From: Staphylococcus sp.
GTDB lineage: Bacteria > Bacteroidota > Bacteroidia > Bacteroidales > Muribaculaceae
Reading direction: 5' to 3'
Assembly (NCBI GenBank): GCA_023665865.1
Contig: JAMPDC010000001.1
Location: forward strand, 2,431,659 to 2,495,658
Length of the DNA: 64,000 nt
Both the position numbers and the translations under genes were made by a program. Position 1 is the stretch's first letter. Every line of letters begins with the position of its first letter. Below the pieces are notes generated by a model. It ran no database searches and was not told the DNA's origin. It saw only the letters and a program-made list of their open reading frames with translations. Shown piece by piece: positions 55,844-64,000 of this stretch.

Positions 55844-57930
55844 TTCTGTACGTTTTTGATGGTTTCGTATATGTTATTATTGTCGAGTTTCTTTCGTGTG
55901 GCGGTTCGGCGTTTGCCGTTTGAGATATTTAGCGAGACACCGATCCATGCCAGGCAGTTGGTCGATTCCGCATGGTATGTGCGTTCATAACCCGCTATTT
56001 CCGACAGATCCCTGCTCGTGATGCTTACGTTGCCGATCGGATTGACCATTCCTGCCATGAACGTGGCAGCCCGGTATCTGTAGCCTGCGCCGAGGTTCAG
56101 CAGATTGTTGTTGACACACTTCACGGTCTCGCCCCACAGGAGGTTGTAGGCATTGTTGTATTTCGCCATCACCCACCAGGGGCCGGTGACAAACATGAGT
56201 TGGGCGTTGACGAATCCCTGTCCGTAAGTGTGGCGGTAGCTCTCACCCTTGCTGACTGTCCGGTGCCACCCGCCTTCGAGGGTCAGCCGCAAGCGCTTTG
56301 TCAATATTGGCGTCGAGATCTCTCCTTTGACCGCCAGGTCATTGTTGTAGCCGGCATTGTGGTAGGTCTGCAAGATTTTCCCATCGGTATAGCTCTTCGC
56401 GCTCATGACCGGGGTATGACAATAGGTGTCGGTCACGGCGAGCCTCAGTGTCGCGTCTGAAATCTTCAGGTCAAGCCCCACTTTCGTTTTATAGCGGCGA
56501 AAAGGGGATAGCTCCGGCGATCCTGCCGAATATTGGAAGAGGTCTATCCGCTCCTCGACAGGGCTGAGTTGGCCCGCTGTGGGATTTATCGTTGATCCGT
56601 CGACCGAAATGTCGATCCCGAATCGTGTCACAGGTGTATATCTCACGAACAGCCGCGGGGTGATGTTGGCGAAGCTTCCCGCCAACGGTTTCGACATCCG
56701 TAGCAGCGAGGCGTCAGCCCCGATGATATACCGCAGCTTCCCGACACTGTGGTCCCATTCCGCGAAGGCGTGTCCTTCACGGGCAATATTCCTTGCCGTT
56801 GATCGGGACGGCGAATATGTGGCCTTGGCCTGCTCAATGTTGCCGCGCACGCCTCCTGTCAGGCGACCGCCGCCGATTCGTCCTTCCCACACACCCTCGC
56901 AGAGCAGCATGGCGGCGCGGTTTCTGATAGTGGATGAGATTGACAGTCCCTCGTTCTCATAGCTGCGGCCGCTCGTTGAGCTTACTATAGTCGGGACTAT
57001 GTTGAGATACACCTTATGCCTCCGGTTGATTTTCCAGTGGAGATAGAAGTCGACGTCGCCTTGCCATGACGATAGTGGCGCCGTCTCCTTCTCCATGCTT
57101 TCGACAGGCTGTGAACCGGCTTCTGTCGTGAGAATCGTCCCGACAGACGCGTAGCGGTCATTCCGGCGGGTGAGGCGGGCCTGGACGTTGAGCAGCAGGT
57201 CTGACTTGACGGCGTAGGAATATTGTACGGCGGCGCGGTGGGTAGCCATCCGGTTGGGTGTCTCGATCCCTCGCTCGCGGCGTGTGATCACCCGACCTTC
57301 GGGCAGCCGGATAGTCTCAGTGTTGTCGCGGTAGCAGCCCATGTCCCACATGGGATTTGAATGATAGTCGGCACTCCACTCGCTGCGCCCGGAGTTGTAT
57401 CTCAACGCGACGGTATAGTCTCCCCATCCGCGGTTTGGCGATTGCAACAGGTTCATGACCACTCCATATCCCTCTTTGCGCCGGCGCACGGTGAGATTGA
57501 CCACTCCGCTTGCGTCTCCATATCTGACGCCCGGGTCTGAGGTATATTCCACCTTTATAATATCCTTTGCAGAGATGGTCAGCAGGTCGGTCTGCGATGC
57601 TGGGCGCCCGTTGATCCTGACCGACAGTCTGCCCCCGCCTGCTATCGAGATGCTTCCGTCGGCGGGATTAACGATCAATCCCGCTATCTGTAGGCCGGCG
57701 AGTAACAGCGATGAGGTTGCCATCGTCTCTTTCAGCTCTTTAGTGGGGTAATATATCTGCCTGTTGCCCGCTTGTATGGCTTCGGGGGCCCTGACTATTA
57801 CCTCACGCAGGGTGTCAGATAGCATGGTGCTGTCGTTGGCCACCTCTTGTCGGGCATGGAGGTGAGGTGTGGCGGCAAGCCACAGCCAGATCGCTGCCGC
57901 GGCGGTGAGTATGTTTACGGTTTTCTTCAT
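55840..57930 (-). CDS. TonB-receptor-like outer-membrane barrel protein
   Basis: From the ATG at 57930 this gives 696 residues (57942 would add MSVD). A signal peptide ends near residue 27 (LHAR). A plug-like domain follows (about 45-145) with REVIVRAPEA, RLSVRINGRPAS and DPGVRYGDASGVVNLTVRR, then a long barrel. The layout fits the outer-membrane beta-barrel family 3 proteins, which resemble TonB receptors without the N-terminal carboxypeptidase-like domain. The ligand is unknown. It is co-transcribed with DUF2141 and divergent from the sigma-barrel fusion gene. Its promoter is a full consensus match. Confidence 0.88.
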   Translation of the reverse strand: MKKTVNILTAAAAIWLWLAATPHLHARQEVANDSTMLSDTLREVIVRAPEAIQAGNRQIYYPTKELKETMATSSLLLAGLQIAGLIVNPADGSISIAGGGRLSVRINGRPASQTDLLTISAKDIIKVEYTSDPGVRYGDASGVVNLTVRRRKEGYGVVMNLLQSPNRGWGDYTVALRYNSGRSEWSADYHSNPMWDMGCYRDNTETIRLPEGRVITRRERGIETPNRMATHRAAVQYSYAVKSDLLLNVQARLTRRNDRYASVGTILTTEAGSQPVESMEKETAPLSSWQGDVDFYLHWKINRRHKVYLNIVPTIVSSTSGRSYENEGLSISSTIRNRAAMLLCEGVWEGRIGGGRLTGGVRGNIEQAKATYSPSRSTARNIAREGHAFAEWDHSVGKLRYIIGADASLLRMSKPLAGSFANITPRLFVRYTPVTRFGIDISVDGSTINPTAGQLSPVEERIDLFQYSAGSPELSPFRRYKTKVGLDLKISDATLRLAVTDTYCHTPVMSAKSYTDGKILQTYHNAGYNNDLAVKGEISTPILTKRLRLTLEGGWHRTVSKGESYRHTYGQGFVNAQLMFVTGPWWVMAKYNNAYNLLWGETVKCVNNNLLNLGAGYRYRAATFMAGMVNPIGNVSITSRDLSEIAGYERTYHAESTNCLAWIGVSLNISNGKRRTATRKKLDNNNIYETIKNVQK

Positions 57931-57973
57931 GTCTACTGACATCGCTAATGAGGGGTGGGATTTGATGATGGGG

Positions 57974-58005
57974 CAAAGATAATTATATTTATATTATAAA
58001 CCAAA
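57974..58005 (-). promoter_or_regulatory. Promoter of the barrel/DUF2141 operon
   Basis: Minus strand TTTG (58002-58005), a 20-nt spacer, then TATCTTTG (57974-57981). The divergent gene has only a poor -7 match, TATCTTTA at 58108-58115. Confidence 0.8.
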
Positions 58006-58191
58006 TTATAAAACAAATATATTATGTCATGCCGTAGGCGAAGATCTTGCAAAAAAAAAGTTTTTAAATTATTCAGCTGACTGACGAGCTGTTAGCCTAC
58101 TTTTTCCTATCTTTATGAAATTTTTTTCGTGTGGTCATGCAGTCTTTTGGCATTTTTCCACTCATTAGAATAAAGACCCACTCCCGACACC

Positions 58192-59790
58192 ATGGAACCG
58201 ACCGAGCTTATCAGACAGTGTGTGGCGGGCGATGTAGCCGCTATGACCGAGCTATATCGCCTCTATTCGCCGCGCATGATGAAACTCGTGCTCCACTACG
58301 TCAGCGATAGGTCAGCGGCCGAAGACATTCTCCACGACGGCTTCATAGTGATTTTCACCCACATCTCAGAGGTGCGCACCTCTGACCGCCTCGAATACTG
58401 GATGGGGACGATCATGAAAAACCTCGCCATCCAATATCTCAGCCGCATAGAGATGTCGACTCTCCTCGGCGAAGATGATGACGACCATCCCGAAGTGCCC
58501 GACATCAACGACATACTCTCATACGAAGAACTCGAAATCATCATCAACCGCCTCCCCGAGGGCTACAGGACCATCTTTAAGCTCGCGGTTTTTGAAAACA
58601 AGTCCCACAAGGAGATTGCCGGCATCCTCGGCATAGCTCCCCACACCTCTTCCTCCCAGCTCGCGCGGGCCAAGGCCATGCTTCGCAAGATGATCGAGGA
58701 GCGCAACGCAGCCTTGCTGGCCATTCTTCTCCTCCTCATCCCTGCCGGGATCATCTTCCTCCTCACGACAGGAACCTCCGACGACACTCCACTCTCGATG
58801 CGCGTCGACCACCCTGTCGCCTCAACAGCCACACGAATTACATCTTCTCATACTATGAACACAGGCGTCATCCACACGGGGACCGGCCCTGCCTCCGGGC
58901 AGCCCGGCTCTCCCGTGATGGCTGCTGCCACATCCGCCCCCGGCAGTGTCACGGCCACCGGGCCCGATAGTGCTGTTGTCGAAAATGCGATTGCAGAGGT
59001 CCCCGCTGATACAGTCACTGCCGCCGTCCCGGCCGAAGGGCGTCCGCAGGCGCGCCCGGTCGACATGGGTAACGTCGGGAACACCCGTCGCCACACCGCC
59101 TCCTCCACCCGCCGTGGCTCCACCCGCAACAAGGGCTCATGGAGCGTCGGCGTCAACTACAGCATGAACATGTCGGCCCGTCATGGGCAGGGATTCCACA
59201 GCGACAATTCATACGCAGCAGATATGCTCCCTGACTCCATGAAACTCAGCCGCGGATCCACTGTGATTAAGGATGGCTTCAAGCAGACCATCACCCACAA
59301 GCTACCCGTGACCGTCGGGATCAACATCAACAAGAATCTCACCCCCCGTCTCGGCATCGAGACCGGCGTCAGCTTCACCTATCTGCGCAGCTCCATCACC
59401 TACCGCGAGCTTGATCTCGGCCTCGTCAATGCCACGCGCGACGTCAGCTCCTATTTCATCGGCATACCGCTCAAGCTCAACTACCGCATCTTTGACTACG
59501 GACGCTTCTCAGTCTACGGCACTGCCGGCTTGGCCCTCGACATCCCCGTTGGCACCGACGTCAAGACTGCGCATTTCGGAGAGCTGCGCAACTACCCGAC
59601 GCTCGAAAACCGTCTGCAGATGTCGGTCAGCGTAGGTGCCGGCTTCGAATACCGCCTCGTGCGCGGTCTGAGCCTCTACGTCGAACCCTCCGTGAGATAC
59701 TACCCCTCCAATGGCTCCTCCCTCCCCACCATCCGCCAGGACCAACCCTTCGAATTCACCCTCCCCCTCGGCCTCCGCTTCAACCTCTGA
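58192..59790 (+). CDS. ECF sigma factor fused to a membrane helix and a predicted outer-membrane barrel
   Basis: One uninterrupted 532-residue frame. Residues 1-170 are an ECF sigma factor: region 2 with SAAEDILHDGFIVIFTHI and EYWMGTIMKNLAIQYLSR, and region 4 with LPEGYRTIFKLAVFENKSHK and a helix-turn-helix around GIAPHTSSSQLARAKAML. Residues 173-192 form a strong membrane helix (LLAILLLLIPAGIIFLL). A 120-residue linker rich in Ala, Thr, Ser, Gly and Pro follows. Residues from about 315 resemble a PorT-like barrel: WSVGVNYSMNMS, LGIETGVSFTYL, FIGIPLKLNYRI, ENRLQMSVSVGAGFEYR, and the end FTLPLGLRFNL. The predicted topology has sigma in the cytoplasm and the barrel outside the inner membrane. 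The barrel would need export without a cleaved signal. Confidence 0.88.
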   Translation: MEPTELIRQCVAGDVAAMTELYRLYSPRMMKLVLHYVSDRSAAEDILHDGFIVIFTHISEVRTSDRLEYWMGTIMKNLAIQYLSRIEMSTLLGEDDDDHPEVPDINDILSYEELEIIINRLPEGYRTIFKLAVFENKSHKEIAGILGIAPHTSSSQLARAKAMLRKMIEERNAALLAILLLLIPAGIIFLLTTGTSDDTPLSMRVDHPVASTATRITSSHTMNTGVIHTGTGPASGQPGSPVMAAATSAPGSVTATGPDSAVVENAIAEVPADTVTAAVPAEGRPQARPVDMGNVGNTRRHTASSTRRGSTRNKGSWSVGVNYSMNMSARHGQGFHSDNSYAADMLPDSMKLSRGSTVIKDGFKQTITHKLPVTVGININKNLTPRLGIETGVSFTYLRSSITYRELDLGLVNATRDVSSYFIGIPLKLNYRIFDYGRFSVYGTAGLALDIPVGTDVKTAHFGELRNYPTLENRLQMSVSVGAGFEYRLVRGLSLYVEPSVRYYPSNGSSLPTIRQDQPFEFTLPLGLRFNL

Positions 59791-59817
59791 CCGGCCGGCG
59801 GCTAAGCCATAAATGGA

Positions 59818-59839
59818 GCTCCCGGATTTTCGGGTTTTT
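59818..59839 (+). terminator. Weak terminator after the sigma-barrel gene
   Basis: CCCG at 59821-59824 pairs with CGGG at 59831-59834, followed by TTTTT. The stem is short. Confidence 0.45.
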
Positions 59840-59851
59840 CATCAAAAAATA

Positions 59852-59882
59852 TTGTAAATGTGAAATATTGTTTTTAACTTTG
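59852..59882 (+). promoter_or_regulatory. Promoter of the candidate RNA/leader
   Basis: TTG at 59852-59854, a 20-nt spacer, then TAACTTTG at 59875-59882: a good Bacteroidales promoter almost 400 bases before the next start codon. Confidence 0.65.
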
Positions 59883-59887
59883 CTGTT

Positions 59888-60214
59888 GCAGACCGCCATA
59901 GCAGAAGCCCCGGTCTGGGGTCATGCGGGACGGGATGCAACAGACATTTTTAAGAAAGCGTTTATCCGCGCTGATTCTTGACGTTCAGAAATTCTCGCAA
60001 AATTTCATAATAAAGTCAAGGATTGAGCAACGGTAGATGCCCGTGGATATGTAATATCAGGCTTTCGGCAGAGTGCCTTGTGAAAGGTATAGCCGAATGC
60101 TATTGTTGCATATACAGCGTAGGGCTTCTGCGTGTTGCCGTCCGACTTTATTAGGGCAATGCGAGAAGCCTCTGAACGTAGGACGGTAACAGATACAGAT
60201 TCCTACGCTTTTTT
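59888..60214 (+). ncRNA. Candidate structured RNA of about 325 nt, or a long leader
   Basis: A full promoter ends at 59882 and an intrinsic terminator lies at 60177-60214, with no credible open frame between. Several stems can be drawn. CTGTTGCA at 59883-59890 pairs with 59936-59943. TTCGGC pairs with GCCGAA within 60060-60110. A long arm at about 60121-60170 has GGCTTCT/AGAAGCC and TTGCC/GGCAA separated by an internal loop. The last arm recalls the bulged helix of 6S RNA, but no family is identified. The 5' end is inferred from the promoter. Alternatively the region is a leader with an attenuator for the gene at 60274. Confidence 0.5.
60177..60214 (+). terminator. Intrinsic terminator 60 bases before the secreted-protein operon
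   Basis: CGTAGG at 60177-60182 pairs with CCTACG at 60202-60207, followed by CTTTTTTG. It would end the candidate RNA or attenuate the downstream operon. Confidence 0.7.
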
Positions 60215-60273
60215 GTGCTAATAGTTGGACTGTGGAATCTTCCAACATAAAAACCAATCGTCACAGTCCTACC

Positions 60274-60951
60274 ATGAAGAAGACTATTTTCGGACTAATT
60301 ACATTGATGCTTTTATCTGCATCCGGACTAGCTTGCGCACAATCCGCAAAGGACCAACGCAAGGAGCGTCAGGAACTTGCAAAAGCTACCAAAAAAGAAC
60401 TTAACGAAAAAGCGAGCAAAGCAGCCCGGAAAGAGGCTAAGAAACTTGACAAGGTCGGGTGGCAGACTGCTCCTGGTGCACTACCTCTTGAAAAACAGCT
60501 TGATAAATCGTATATGATGCAATATCAATACGATTCTGACGGATTCCCTCAGTTCATCATGGCTGAAGGTATGAGCACGGCAGGCAATTATGATGCGGCC
60601 AAAATGCAGGCTCTTGAGCTTGCCAAACAAAATCTCGCCGGTCAGATTCAGACAGAGATAACAGCTCTTGTAGAGAATACGGTTGCCAACGAGCAGATGG
60701 ATCAAAGCGATGCGGCCTCACTTACACGTAGTGTATTGGCAAGCAAAAATCTCATATCGCAAAGCATCGGTCGTGTAGTTCCAGTAGTGGAAACCTATCG
60801 CGTTGTAAACGGAAATAATCGTGAAGTTTTAATCCGGATTGCGTATAGTCAGAATATGGCTAAAGCAACGGCAAAAAACGCTATCAAAAAGGAACTTGAG
60901 CAGCGCGGAGACTCACTCCACAATAAACTTGATGGACTTCTTGGTTGGTAA
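60274..60951 (+). CDS. Secreted LPP20-like protein, first gene of the caspase operon
   Basis: This 225-residue protein starts at the ATG at 60274 with a signal peptide (about 1-22, ending CAQS). A lysine-, alanine- and glutamate-rich helix (about 25-55) precedes a domain resembling the LPP20 lipoprotein fold, with YDAAKMQALELAKQNLAGQI and VVETYRVVNGNNREVLIRIA. The assignment rests on pattern only. It starts 60 bases after a terminator-like hairpin and is followed within three bases by the next gene. This run is visibly richer in A and T than most of the window. Confidence 0.75.
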   Translation: MKKTIFGLITLMLLSASGLACAQSAKDQRKERQELAKATKKELNEKASKAARKEAKKLDKVGWQTAPGALPLEKQLDKSYMMQYQYDSDGFPQFIMAEGMSTAGNYDAAKMQALELAKQNLAGQIQTEITALVENTVANEQMDQSDAASLTRSVLASKNLISQSIGRVVPVVETYRVVNGNNREVLIRIAYSQNMAKATAKNAIKKELEQRGDSLHNKLDGLLGW

Positions 60952-60953
60952 TT

Positions 60954-61835
60954 ATGAAGCGTTTGTTGCTGATACTCCTGCTATTGAATTTTGAGAACTT
61001 CTTTGTATATGCGCAGAAAATCAAGAAAGTTTCTGTGACATACACCTATTGTGCCCCGGAAACTATGTCGGTTGAGGAAGCTAAACGGACTGCGCTTGAA
61101 AGAGCCAAGATACAGGCTATCGCTGATGAATTCGGCACACAGGTTTCCCAAAATACATCAACTGTTGTCTCTAATAATAATGGCGAATCTGATACCCAAT
61201 TCTTTTCTACAGGAGGAAGTAATGTAAAAGGAGAGTGGCTTGAAACCACTAAAGCTCCTGCCTACCAAATTTCATATGCAGACGGAATGTTGGTTGTTGA
61301 AGTTGCAGTTAGTGGCAAAATCAAACAATTAGGCAACTTTCAAATACCATTGAAAGTCCAGTTGTTAAGAAATGGCTTTGAGTCAAGAAACGAAGATGAT
61401 ACTTTTAGAAATGGAGATGATTTATTCATGCAATTCCAATCGCCGGTGAGTGGCAATTTGCTTGTTTATCTCATTGATTACACGGATGGCTCAGTTTTTT
61501 GCTTGCTACCCTATAGTTCATCACAAATATCCTCTGTTAATATCCAACAGGATAAAAGTTATATATTTTTCTCAGACAAACATGCTGAAAATGACGGATG
61601 TGACTTTGTGGACGAATATACTTTGACCTGTAATTCTTCATCGGGGATTGATTTCAATGAAATAGTCATATTGTTTTCCTCTGAAGAACTTGTCAAATCA
61701 GCTACTGAACGTTTAGAAAATTGCTTGCCTCGACAGTTGTCACTGGATGATTTCAACAGATGGTACTCAAAAATACTATCAACCTCAGATAAAATACAAG
61801 TTATTCGAAAACCAATCAAAATAATTAAAAACTAA
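60954..61835 (+). CDS. Secreted protein with LPP20-like start and possible DUF4384 region
   Basis: This 293-residue protein starts at the ATG at 60954, two bases after the previous stop. It has a signal peptide (about 1-20, ending YAQ). The early helix ETMSVEEAKRTALERAKIQAIADEF looks like the LPP20-type domain of its neighbour. The later part, with LFMQFQSPVSGNLLVYLIDYTDGSVFCLLP, resembles DUF4384, a domain often next to or fused with caspase-like peptidases. That resemblance fits the caspase gene two genes downstream. Confidence 0.72.
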   Translation: MKRLLLILLLLNFENFFVYAQKIKKVSVTYTYCAPETMSVEEAKRTALERAKIQAIADEFGTQVSQNTSTVVSNNNGESDTQFFSTGGSNVKGEWLETTKAPAYQISYADGMLVVEVAVSGKIKQLGNFQIPLKVQLLRNGFESRNEDDTFRNGDDLFMQFQSPVSGNLLVYLIDYTDGSVFCLLPYSSSQISSVNIQQDKSYIFFSDKHAENDGCDFVDEYTLTCNSSSGIDFNEIVILFSSEELVKSATERLENCLPRQLSLDDFNRWYSKILSTSDKIQVIRKPIKIIKN

Positions 61836-61840
61836 CAACA

Positions 61841-62902
61841 ATGAAAAAACTATTATCTGTTATCGCTTTTGCGATTGTAAGTGTCTTTGCTGTTTATGCA
61901 GGTAATGAACTCAAGACTAACTATCGTACCTCTCTGGTTCTTGCGTATTCACCTACCAACAGCATCTATGAGGATGACAATCTGAAATTGGAGATCTACA
62001 ATGAAAAATTGTGGGCTACCAACAAAACCTCAAAGACTATCTTCATTGATCTTTCGCAGTGTTTTTTGATTCACAATGGTTCCTCCTATCCGATGTTCGA
62101 TAAAGAACAGAACGAAAAAAATGCTTCAAAGAAAAAAGTATCCACATCAGTGGATGAGTTCATTTCAATCGCTCCTTCTGTAGGTACAAAGCAGAATGAG
62201 ACATTTATATGTAATTTAGGAGGTGGTGTATATGGCAAATATTCAACTACTGAATCTCCGTCTGGAGATTTCTCGCCATACGAGGAACGACTGCTCACTC
62301 TTTTGAATGAGTTGATAAACGAGAGCCTTGAGGGAGATCCGAAAGGAAAACAATATCTTGGCACTGCCTCACGACATCTTACTGAAGATGAAAGTATCAG
62401 TAACATTGGTGCTTCGATTGCCTATGCTTTCAATAAAAGATCTGAAGATTGGACTTCTGTTGCGATATCAACATGGGTAAGTGACGTTTATCTCGCTCCC
62501 TACTATGTGGAAATGCCTGTAGATCTTAAGAAAGAACAAAAACGAGGTTTTGGTGTAAAAAAGACAGAAGCCTCAAAACTCCATATCAAGGCTGATACTC
62601 CTTTTGAATTTATGGAAGATAAATCGCCGGTTATTGTATGTGATTGGGTCGGTGATTTTAAGAAAGGAACTTTCTCGCTCAATCCGACATGGGTAAGTAA
62701 AAAGAAAGGAATGGGATTTGGTAAGGTCCTCCTTGCTTCTTTTGCAACCCTTGCGACCGGTGGTGCTGGAGCTGCCTTATTTGTGAACAATGAAGAGACA
62801 TTCTATAAGAAAGTCGTGATATTCCACGGTGAAAATAGCGACTGGGGAAAGATGTCGTATTTCGACAATGATGATCTTTCGAAATTTGACAACAAACGCT
62901 GA
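61841..62902 (+). CDS. Secreted protein of unknown function in the caspase operon
   Basis: This 353-residue protein has a signal peptide (about 1-20, ending VYAG). The body has beta-strand character (LKLEIYNEKLWATNKTSKTI) and a charged middle. Near residues 290-310 lies a glycine/alanine-rich hydrophobic stretch, KVLLASFATLATGGAGAALF, that could be a membrane segment or a buried strand. No family is recognised. It starts five bases after the DUF4384-like gene and is surely in the same transcript. Confidence 0.75.
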   Translation: MKKLLSVIAFAIVSVFAVYAGNELKTNYRTSLVLAYSPTNSIYEDDNLKLEIYNEKLWATNKTSKTIFIDLSQCFLIHNGSSYPMFDKEQNEKNASKKKVSTSVDEFISIAPSVGTKQNETFICNLGGGVYGKYSTTESPSGDFSPYEERLLTLLNELINESLEGDPKGKQYLGTASRHLTEDESISNIGASIAYAFNKRSEDWTSVAISTWVSDVYLAPYYVEMPVDLKKEQKRGFGVKKTEASKLHIKADTPFEFMEDKSPVIVCDWVGDFKKGTFSLNPTWVSKKKGMGFGKVLLASFATLATGGAGAALFVNNEETFYKKVVIFHGENSDWGKMSYFDNDDLSKFDNKR

Positions 62903-62973
62903 GTTTTATAATTAATTCATATAGAATAATAGGCCGGGATTTATCATGAATAATCCCGGCTCATTCATCGATT

Positions 62974-64000
62974 ATGTCTAAGATTCTCCTTGTTATACTT
63001 TTAACATTCCCGTTTGTATCTCATGCATATAATCTTGATCGGGTTAACGATGCGCTTCAAGATTTAAAAAATGGTGATGTAGCGACTGTCATTACGAAAT
63101 TAAAGAAAAGTTCCGCAATGAATGATTTGGCCGCTCAGCACTATTTGGGGCAATGCTATGAACATGGTATTGGTGTGGAGAAAGACTCTAAGCAAGCCTT
63201 CTTGATGTATCGTCGGGCTGCTGAAAGAGGCTTTGCTCCAGCCATGGAAAAGCTTTCGCAGTGCTATAGAGATGGAATTGGAGTGATGATTAACAAATCT
63301 CGGTCAGATGAATGGTTGGCACGTTTTGACAAACGAAATGATGGTTCGTCAATCCCTGACATAGTCGCTATTTATTCTATGTGTGATACTGTTCACAAGG
63401 ATTTGGCATGTCAATCATCAACAGTTGAAAGACGGACCGCGGATGAGAAGCCAGTTTCAGTGGCGAAAAATCAGCAGCCAACCGCATATCAATACATGAT
63501 GATTGGTAGTCATAGCGTTGAGCAGGAATCAACTATTCCTGCAAAGCCGATATCAGATGTTGATGTTGATATTCCACGCTCATCGGCTGAGAAGTCCACA
63601 GTATTCGCCTTAATTATAGCAAATGAGGATTATCAAGATGTGGCCGCAGTACCTAACGCGCTCAATGATGGAGATGTGATGGCTAAATACTGCCAATTTA
63701 CCTTAGGATTACCACCGACCAATATTCATTTGATAAAGAACGCTACACTCAACAATATCAGACGAGAAATAAACATAATTAGCAAGATCGCTGAAGCATA
63801 CAAAGGCGAAGCTTCGTTCTTGGTTTACTATGCTGGACATGGAGTCCCTGATGAGGCAACACGCGATGCTTTTTTGCTACCGGTCGATGGATATGTGGCA
63901 GATATGACGACATGCTATAAGCTCAGCGATTTTTATCATACTTTAGGTCAGATGCCGTCATTGAAAACCATTGTGATGCTTGATGCGTGTTTCAGTGGTG
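62974..64000 (+). CDS. Secreted Sel1-repeat caspase-like peptidase (C14), truncated by the window end
   Basis: The frame runs from the ATG at 62974 to the window end without a stop; 342 residues are visible. It begins with a signal peptide (MSKILLVILLTFPFVSHA). One or two Sel1-type repeats follow (about residues 41-110: AAQHYLGQCYEHGIGVEKDS, then AMEKLSQCYRDGIGV), then a linker of about 90 residues. The caspase-like domain begins near residue 210 (FALIIANEDYQDVAAVPNAL). The catalytic dyad is visible: His289 in YYAGHG and Cys339 in MLDACFSG. A secreted caspase-like enzyme is unusual. It lies 71 bases after the preceding gene, with no strong terminator between. Confidence 0.88.
   Translation, partial: MSKILLVILLTFPFVSHAYNLDRVNDALQDLKNGDVATVITKLKKSSAMNDLAAQHYLGQCYEHGIGVEKDSKQAFLMYRRAAERGFAPAMEKLSQCYRDGIGVMINKSRSDEWLARFDKRNDGSSIPDIVAIYSMCDTVHKDLACQSSTVERRTADEKPVSVAKNQQPTAYQYMMIGSHSVEQESTIPAKPISDVDVDIPRSSAEKSTVFALIIANEDYQDVAAVPNALNDGDVMAKYCQFTLGLPPTNIHLIKNATLNNIRREINIISKIAEAYKGEASFLVYYAGHGVPDEATRDAFLLPVDGYVADMTTCYKLSDFYHTLGQMPSLKTIVMLDACFSG

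Noticed and set aside
60057-60257. Minus-strand open frame of 66 codons in the candidate RNA region
   Set aside because: Its residues fit no protein pattern, and it would cross the terminator and the start of the next operon's leader.

Overview
The window looks like a chromosome segment of a Bacteroidota bacterium of the order Bacteroidales, with a moderate GC content. I infer a gut Muribaculaceae-like lineage from protein flavour, not from a search. The evidence is of three kinds. Gene starts are preceded by the Bacteroidales promoter pair (TTTG or TTG, about 20 nt, then TAnnTTTG) and lack strong Shine-Dalgarno sites. The respiratory genes are an sdhC-sdhA-sdhB fumarate reductase/succinate dehydrogenase cassette with a single cytochrome b subunit. 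There are many outer-membrane barrels, a pectinesterase with a probable T9SS-type tail, an M16 protease, DUF2141, and Sel1/caspase proteins.

Layout: 1-6.6 kb holds purB, a small membrane protein, dxs and the potassium uptake pair trkA-trkH. 6.6-9.5 kb (minus) holds a secreted P1-type nuclease, an acyltransferase broken at a G9 tract, and a muramidase. 9.8-14 kb holds pepD, a small membrane protein with an OmpH-like lipoprotein, and an ECF sigma factor. 14-17.5 kb holds the sdh operon. 17.9-21 kb holds plsC and groES-groEL, the latter behind a sigma-54-like promoter. 21.2-27.7 kb holds a 1476-residue pectinesterase, a TlpA-like thioredoxin and a TIGR02757 protein. 27.8-38.8 kb (minus) holds malQ, an M16 peptidase, mazG with a PD-(D/E)XK nuclease, a DUF4160/DUF2442 pair, grpE-dnaJ and ispE. 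39-42.7 kb holds dnaB, a secreted leucine-rich-repeat protein and a GNAT toxin-antitoxin-like pair. 42.8-45.7 kb holds a TraB/ABC transporter/GntR operon. 46-54.4 kb holds maf, two barrels, an ATP-grasp-like protein, a DMT transporter, a C1B peptidase and PBP1A. 54.5-58 kb holds a membrane protein/winged-helix pair and a barrel receptor/DUF2141 pair. 58.2-59.8 kb holds a sigma factor fused through a membrane helix to a predicted outer-membrane barrel. 59.85-60.2 kb holds a candidate structured RNA. 60.3-64 kb holds a four-gene run of secreted proteins ending in a Sel1-caspase protein cut by the window end.

How the genes relate: two isoprenoid (MEP) genes, dxs and ispE, and the two chaperone sets groESL and grpE-dnaJ are present but not clustered by pathway. 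Most operons are short (2-4 genes) and separated by strong, often bidirectional hairpins. The parts most worth attention are the sigma-barrel fusion, the secreted caspase operon, the candidate RNA between them, the homopolymer-interrupted acyltransferase, and the sigma-54-like control region of groESL.
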